Assembly: GCA_900617975.1 (NCBI GenBank) | Contig: UZAE01012044.1 | Span: 68,177-78,407, forward strand | DNA: 10,231 bases | From: Rodentolepis nana | Lineage: Eukaryota > Platyhelminthes > Cestoda > Cyclophyllidea > Hymenolepididae | Reading direction: 5' to 3' | In this document: positions 7,801 to 10,231 of the stretch, piece by piece | Layout of the letters: every line of letters starts with the position of its first letter | Position numbering within the stretch: position 1 is the first letter of the stretch | Made by a program: the position numbers and the translations under genes | The notes under the pieces: model-generated | What the model was told of the DNA's origin: nothing | Database searches by the model: none | Seen by the model: only the letters and a program-made list of their open reading frames with translations

Positions 7801-10028
7801 TGCGATGACTCCTTAGCAGGATTGGTTGATATGGGGTGGCTTCTTGATGTAAACATCAGCAGGTCACAGGTCATGTTTCTACCATGACCTAACTAGAAGC
7901 TCAGACCCAATATATGCCTGCCCACTGCTCGAAATGTCAGTTGTCCCCGTGGCGAGCGGATTGCTTTCACTACTGTCACTATCCTCAAGTGCTCGTAACT
8001 GGGACTGAAGTCTTTCTACTGTTATATTACTAAATCTACTTCGACGTATATATGTATAAATAGGTTTTACTTTCATAATACATTGTAAAAGTGGAATCTT
8101 CGTTGAGCTGCTGATTCCTTCTTGGTCTTATCAGTGGACTGCCTAAAAAGCAATACTCAGACATGAATTCCTATAAGTATATTTCAGATCGATAGCATAA
8201 TAGACACATTTTCATTCCTTAAGTTCTTATGCACTAAATACGATGCTTAAAAACCATATTATTTAAATCATTTTAATTTCAGAGTATTTCCCTTTTCATT
8301 CCGCCCCCCCTTCCCTCTTCTCCTTATTAGAGGGGTTTAAAACGGTCTCATTCACTAAATTCCCATCCAATTTTACACTTTCCAGTCGAATAGCTATTAA
8401 TTGTTGCAATTTATCTGCGAAGAATTCCCTGAAGAGTATCTGAAATAGAGATAAATTATCCCGGTGCCGCGTATTGGTAGACAAATTTGATTATGGTGAA
8501 TGACAACAAAAGTCCCATTACTGATTAATGTTCGTAAATGCAGTCTCTAACACAACGATATGCCTGCGCATTTGACGGCTTCATTAGTCTAAAGTATGTC
8601 AGGGCGCCTGGAATTGTGCCTGTTGACTCCTTTTTATCGTTGGGTTCATTCGACCTGTTCTAATAAAGAAAGGACTTTATGTTTTAAAAAGGAATTCTTC
8701 ACGTCACTTTTCTGTCCTTTACTGCAGTCTTTTCTTTAGTAAGAGTATTCCTTGTGGCAAAGGAAGCACATTTTGCGATGCTTAACCAGGGGAAGAATCG
8801 AGACACTGGAAAAGGTAGAAGTAGTTAACAAGAGGTGAAAGAGGCTCGGTTAGAAGTTGAGAAGACATCATTACCATCTGGCTTCATCAAACTTCTACAT
8901 TTACACGCTTTCTATTGGTTAATTAAGGATTAATTCCGTGATGAGAGTTGTAATTGTGTATTAAACTAAGAAGCTATTCGTCCTGTCTTCATTTTTTTGT
9001 TTACCCTAGGAGATTCTTACTCATCTGAGCTCTCCAAAATAATTTTACATTAGATATATTAGCTACTATCCCATGACCTTGGTACACCTCGATGTTGACC
9101 AATAAGGAGGTACATTTTGAACTTTTCTATTTCACAGGTAGTTCGAATTTTTTCTTAAATTCTGGCATGCGCGCACTTTTCTCTATTCAAATTATTGTCA
9201 TACATGTGTGTACTTTTCTTTTCTTCTGGCAGATCTCGACCTTACTTGTCCCTCCTGCAAGCGCTTGATTCCTAGCGATGACGTTGAGCTCCACTTTACA
9301 ATGTGTTTAACTCGTCCCCGTGTTACTTACAATGGTAAGTAATATCTCGCGTACATTTTTTCCCATTATTATCTCTATGGCAAAACATTAGACCCGAGTT
9401 TCATCACCAGAGGGCAAATGCGCATATGGATTAGGGTAAAATAGAAGATAATATCTCATCTTCAAAAGCTTTGGCTTATTTAGAGTTCATAACCTTGTAA
9501 CTTTCTACTTAATCGATTCAGTTCACTCGCTCATATTCTAATACTCCTTCTAAACTTAATGTACTAAGACCCTGTAATGCCTTAGGCTTGGAAAGATGAG
9601 ACAAGTGCGTAGTTAGTCCAAATTGATGCTTATTGGCCATTTATATGAATTTAGTGATCAATCACACCGCCTGTAATATTTAGTCCCATAGTACGAGCTA
9701 AATAGCAGAACACGTATTTTTGTCGTGAGGTCAGGATGAGAAGCTTTAATTGAATATTTTCTATCTACAGAGGATACCCTGCAGAGTGACAAGGGCGAAT
9801 GTTCTATTTGCTTGGAGGATCTGAAGGCCGGTGATAACATTGCTCGACTTCCTTGCCTGTGTATTTATCATAAACAGTAAGCTATTTTCCTTACTTCCTC
9901 TTTTTTATGTTTTCTTGAAATCATTCGATATGATCGCAACTCCTCATGCCTATTTTTCTTTATCATTTAGTTGCATCGACGACTGGTTCAAGAGAAAACA
10001 GACGTGTCCCGAACACCCAGGGGACTAA
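1183..10028 (+). CDS. ZNRF1/ZNRF2: ZNRF1/2-family zinc-finger/RING E3 ubiquitin ligase, complete spliced CDS
   Basis: The coding sequence joins 1183-1828, 9233-9334, 9771-9876 and 9971-10028 (912 nt, 303 aa). All three introns are GT-AG and the frame holds across phases 1, 1 and 2. Seen in the protein: an MGSRIS N-terminus fitting the myristoylation rule (Gly2, Ser6); a Ser/Arg/Pro-rich region to about residue 215; a zinc finger with C221, C224, H236 and C240; and a RING with C260, C263, C278, C280, H283, C286, C297 and H300, ending three residues after the last ligand. The LPCLCIYH core and CPEHP end are hallmarks of ZNRF1/ZNRF2, whose vertebrate members are about 227-242 aa, so this one is longer in its N-terminal half. 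Family knowledge: these are membrane-anchored E3 ligases of endosomes and lysosomes, acting with E2s including Ubc13. ZNRF1 targets AKT; ZNRF2 is linked to mTORC1 and the Na+/K+-ATPase. Substrates in this organism are unknown. The copy appears to be a single co-orthologue, so ZNRF1 and ZNRF2 are not distinguished. Confidence 0.93.
4564..4578. repeat. (GTTA)n short tandem repeat
   Basis: Nearly four copies of GTTA in intron 1. Confidence 0.65.
4738..4750. repeat. (CT)n microsatellite
   Basis: Thirteen bases of alternating C and T within intron 1; a simple sequence repeat with no other implication. Confidence 0.7.
5802..5812 (+). repeat. Two telomere-like units (TTAGGGTTAGG)
   Basis: One complete and one near-complete TTAGGG unit, overlapping the small palindrome GTTAGGCTAAC at 5807-5817. 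Too short to be a genuine interstitial telomere array. Confidence 0.3.
6154..6165. repeat. (GACA)3 short tandem repeat in a purine-rich stretch
   Basis: Three GACA copies inside a purine-rich segment of roughly 6064-6210 in intron 1. The surrounding segment has no supported gene. Confidence 0.6.
7582..7599 (+). other. Potential G-quadruplex (G10 run plus two G3 runs)
   Basis: A run of ten G at 7582-7591 is followed by single-base spacers and two GGG runs (7593-7595, 7597-7599). The long run can supply two G3 tracts, so four tracts with short loops are available on the + (transcribed RNA) strand. It is the longest G run in the window. Folding is predicted only. Confidence 0.5.
7643..7673. repeat. 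Inverted repeat (7-bp arms) enclosing a CACGTG palindrome
   Basis: CACTGTG at 7643-7649 is the exact reverse complement of CACAGTG at 7667-7673. Directly against the second arm lies the 10-bp palindrome ACCACGTGGT at 7657-7666, which contains a CACGTG E-box. E-boxes of this form are bound by bHLH proteins of the Myc/Max/USF type. The pattern could equally be part of a degraded dispersed repeat. Confidence 0.4.
7861..7890. promoter_or_regulatory. Candidate nuclear receptor element: AGGTCA direct repeat, 1-bp spacer, plus hairpin
   Basis: AGGTCA at 7861-7866 and again at 7868-7873 with one base between forms a perfect DR1 element, the site type used by RXR homodimers and HNF4-class receptors. 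An inverted half-site TGACCT lies at 7885-7890. The second copy extends to AGGTCATG (7868-7875), whose reverse complement CATGACCT (7883-7890) follows after 7 bases, so the DNA can also form an 8-bp hairpin. The match is exact, but binding is unproven. Confidence 0.35.
7879..8018 (-). other. Candidate antisense terminal exon, function unknown
   Basis: On the minus strand a frame runs from just after an AACAG acceptor-like site (AG at 8020-8019) to TAG at 7879-7881. It encodes ERLQSQLRALED, then an Ser/Thr/Gly-rich tail ending LLVRSW. G+C is close to half here, above the rest of the intron, which is the main reason to list it. Read without a splice, the same frame extends up to an ATG at 8076 (65 aa). 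No family was recognised. It may be a real nested antisense exon, a repeat fragment or chance. Confidence 0.22.
8071..8142 (-). other. Candidate antisense exon preceding the 7879-8018 frame
   Basis: On the minus strand a CTTTTTAG acceptor-like site at 8150-8143 is followed by a 72-nt stretch ending in a GTAAAA donor-like site at 8070. Read in phase, it encodes SPLIRPRRNQQLNEDSTF and a few more residues. Splicing out the 52-bp interval 8070-8019 joins it in frame (A|TA, Ile) to the candidate terminal exon. A second frame is also open here, so the assignment is weak. No homologue was recognised. Confidence 0.17.
8288..8326 (+). other. Polypyrimidine tract with acceptor-like end
   Basis: A long, nearly pure C/T tract including C7 at 8304-8310 is followed by TTATTAG at 8324-8330. 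On the + strand this resembles a strong 3' splice site in intron 1. No frame compatible with the ZNRF reading phase and a clear following donor was established, so it is listed as a cryptic site only. Confidence 0.3.
8528..8659 (-). other. Candidate antisense internal exon with good acceptor
   Basis: The minus strand shows a strong acceptor-like site, a pyrimidine tract ending TTATTAG at 8660, followed by 44 open codons starting NRSNEPNDKK, with GALTYFRLMKP in the middle. A TAA at 8525-8527 closes the frame. The stretch is richer in G+C than its surroundings. No convincing donor lies inside the frame (the best is GTTAGA near the end), and no homologue was recognised, so it could be chance or a decayed gene fragment. 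Confidence 0.15.
9233..9334 (+). CDS. ZNRF1/ZNRF2: ZNRF exon 2: C2HC-like zinc finger (residues 216-249)
   Basis: The acceptor follows a pyrimidine-rich tract ending GGCAG at 9228-9232; the donor is G|GTAAGT at 9335, an ideal consensus. The exon completes a split Asp codon (G|AT) and ends with one base of a split Glu codon. Its peptide has CPSC at 221-224, then His236 and Cys240, so the ligand pattern is C-x2-C-x11-H-x3-C, followed by CLTRPRVTYN. This is the zinc finger that, with the RING, defines the ZNRF family. The whole finger sits in this one exon. In the family the finger and RING work together; its exact contact in this organism cannot be read from sequence. Confidence 0.93.
9335..9770 (+). 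other. ZNRF intron 2 (436 bp, phase 1)
   Basis: It runs from a consensus GTAAGT donor to a CTACAG acceptor. The interior is AT-rich and contains no open frame or structure I can support. It separates the zinc finger exon from the first RING exon. Confidence 0.92.
9771..9876 (+). CDS. ZNRF1/ZNRF2: ZNRF exon 3: first part of RING finger (residues 250-284 plus 2 nt)
   Basis: The acceptor is CTACAG at 9765-9770 and the donor is CA|GTAAGC at 9877. A second AG at 9771-9772 would break the frame, so 9771 is the exon start. It encodes the linker EDTLQSDKGE, then the first five RING ligands: C260 and C263 (CSIC), C278 and C280 (LPCLC) and H283 (IYH). Ile262, which follows the first cysteine in the CSIC motif, is at the place where RING domains contact the E2. 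The intron that follows falls inside the RING, between the fifth and sixth zinc ligands, in phase 2. Confidence 0.94.
9877..9970 (+). other. ZNRF intron 3 (94 bp, phase 2)
   Basis: This short intron runs from GTAAGC to a TTTAG acceptor behind a T-rich tract and interrupts the RING finger. A frame stays open through it into exon 4 on the + strand, but that frame begins inside exon 3 in the wrong phase, so the RING is only restored by splicing. Confidence 0.92.
9971..10028 (+). CDS. ZNRF1/ZNRF2: ZNRF exon 4: end of RING finger, C-terminus and stop (residues 285-303)
   Basis: The acceptor is CATTTAG ending at 9970; joining CA|T gives His285. The exon reads HCIDDWFKRKQTCPEHPGD and stops with TAA at 10026-10028. 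It supplies the last three RING ligands, C286, C297 and H300. Trp290 matches the conserved tryptophan of the RING E2-binding surface. The last ligand is His rather than the usual Cys, which is also the case in vertebrate ZNRF1/2 and helps identify the family. The protein ends three residues after the last ligand, again as in the family. Confidence 0.94.
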
Positions 10029-10231
10029 GTGACCTCGATCTCGACGTGTGTTAACCTTGTATCGTCTTATTCCACGTTTTCAGATCATCTCTCCTCATTC
10101 TACTCTTTCCATTCTTACCTTTTAGCCAAAAGGCAGACCAGTATATACGAGTATATGCACAAATATGTGAAAAATTCGTTATATTTGCACACCTAACAGA
10201 CCGCAGACGTCAATCTTTAAAACTACCTCTC
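10029..10231 (+). other. 3'UTR of the ZNRF gene (continues past the window)
   Basis: Non-coding sequence after the TAA stop. No AATAAA or ATTAAA is visible up to the window end, so the polyadenylation site probably lies beyond it or uses a variant signal. A short GTATA-type repeat occurs near 10141-10155. Confidence 0.6.

Larger units (their letters stand above)
1829..9232 (+). other. ZNRF intron 1 (7,404 bp, phase 1)
   Basis: It runs from GTAAGA to a pyrimidine-tract acceptor ending GGCAG. The first part (1.83-3.1 kb) is T-rich on the + strand; 3.65-3.95 kb is CT-rich; 4.0-6.0 kb is plain AT-rich sequence with short simple repeats. A purine-rich stretch lies at about 6.06-6.21 kb, and 6.3-7.57 kb shows nothing distinctive. 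The block from 7.58 to 8.66 kb differs in composition and is described separately. From 8.66 kb to the end, apart from a purine-rich stretch near 8.76-8.88 kb, nothing stands out. Frames of 60-84 codons occur on both strands, but most fit chance at this base composition. Confidence 0.9.

Noticed and set aside
6727..7808. 13-base repeat TAGGGAATGCGAT near 6728 and 7796
   Set aside because: The similarity does not extend on either side; about one such match is expected in a 10-kb window.
9658..9840. Minus-strand 60-codon frame over exon 3
   Set aside because: Partly antisense to exon 3; the ZNRF reading explains the conservation there.

Overview
This is a eukaryotic, almost certainly metazoan, window that is strongly AT-rich outside its exons. 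It holds one multi-exon protein-coding gene on the + strand, an orthologue of the ZNRF1/ZNRF2 family of membrane-associated zinc-finger/RING E3 ubiquitin ligases. The AT-rich background, the long first intron with shorter later ones, and a conserved catalytic end on a very divergent low-complexity N-terminus would fit a flatworm such as a trematode. That taxon is inference, because no lineage-diagnostic sequence was recognised.

Layout. Bases 1-1182 are upstream DNA and 5'UTR with no supported gene. Exon 1 (1183-1828) encodes the start codon, an N-myristoylation signal and a long Ser/Arg/Pro-rich, probably disordered region; it is clearly richer in G+C than its surroundings. Intron 1 (1829-9232, 7,404 bp) fills most of the window. 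Exon 2 (9233-9334) carries the C2HC-like zinc finger. Exon 3 (9771-9876) and exon 4 (9971-10028) together carry the RING finger and the conserved C-terminus. The four segments join with phases 1, 1 and 2 at canonical GT-AG sites, giving 912 nt, or 303 aa plus stop. The 3'UTR begins at 10029 and runs to the window end without a visible AATAAA.

How the gene works, from family knowledge: the glycine after the initiator Met is expected to be myristoylated and to tether the ligase to endosomal, lysosomal or plasma membranes. The zinc finger and RING recruit a ubiquitin-charged E2 and direct ubiquitin to membrane-linked substrates.

Intron 1 is mostly plain AT-rich sequence, with T-rich and CT-rich tracts in its first half. 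Near its 3' end (7.58-8.66 kb) lies a compositionally different block. It contains a G10 run followed by two G3 runs, an inverted repeat enclosing a CACGTG palindrome, and a perfect direct repeat of AGGTCA with one base between the copies. It also contains minus-strand open frames, richer in G+C than the intron, that look like spliced exons. This block is the best candidate for something undescribed: an intronic regulatory element, a dispersed repeat, or a small antisense gene nested in the ZNRF intron. No mobile element with recognisable coding sequence, no tRNA or rRNA gene and no CRISPR array was found.
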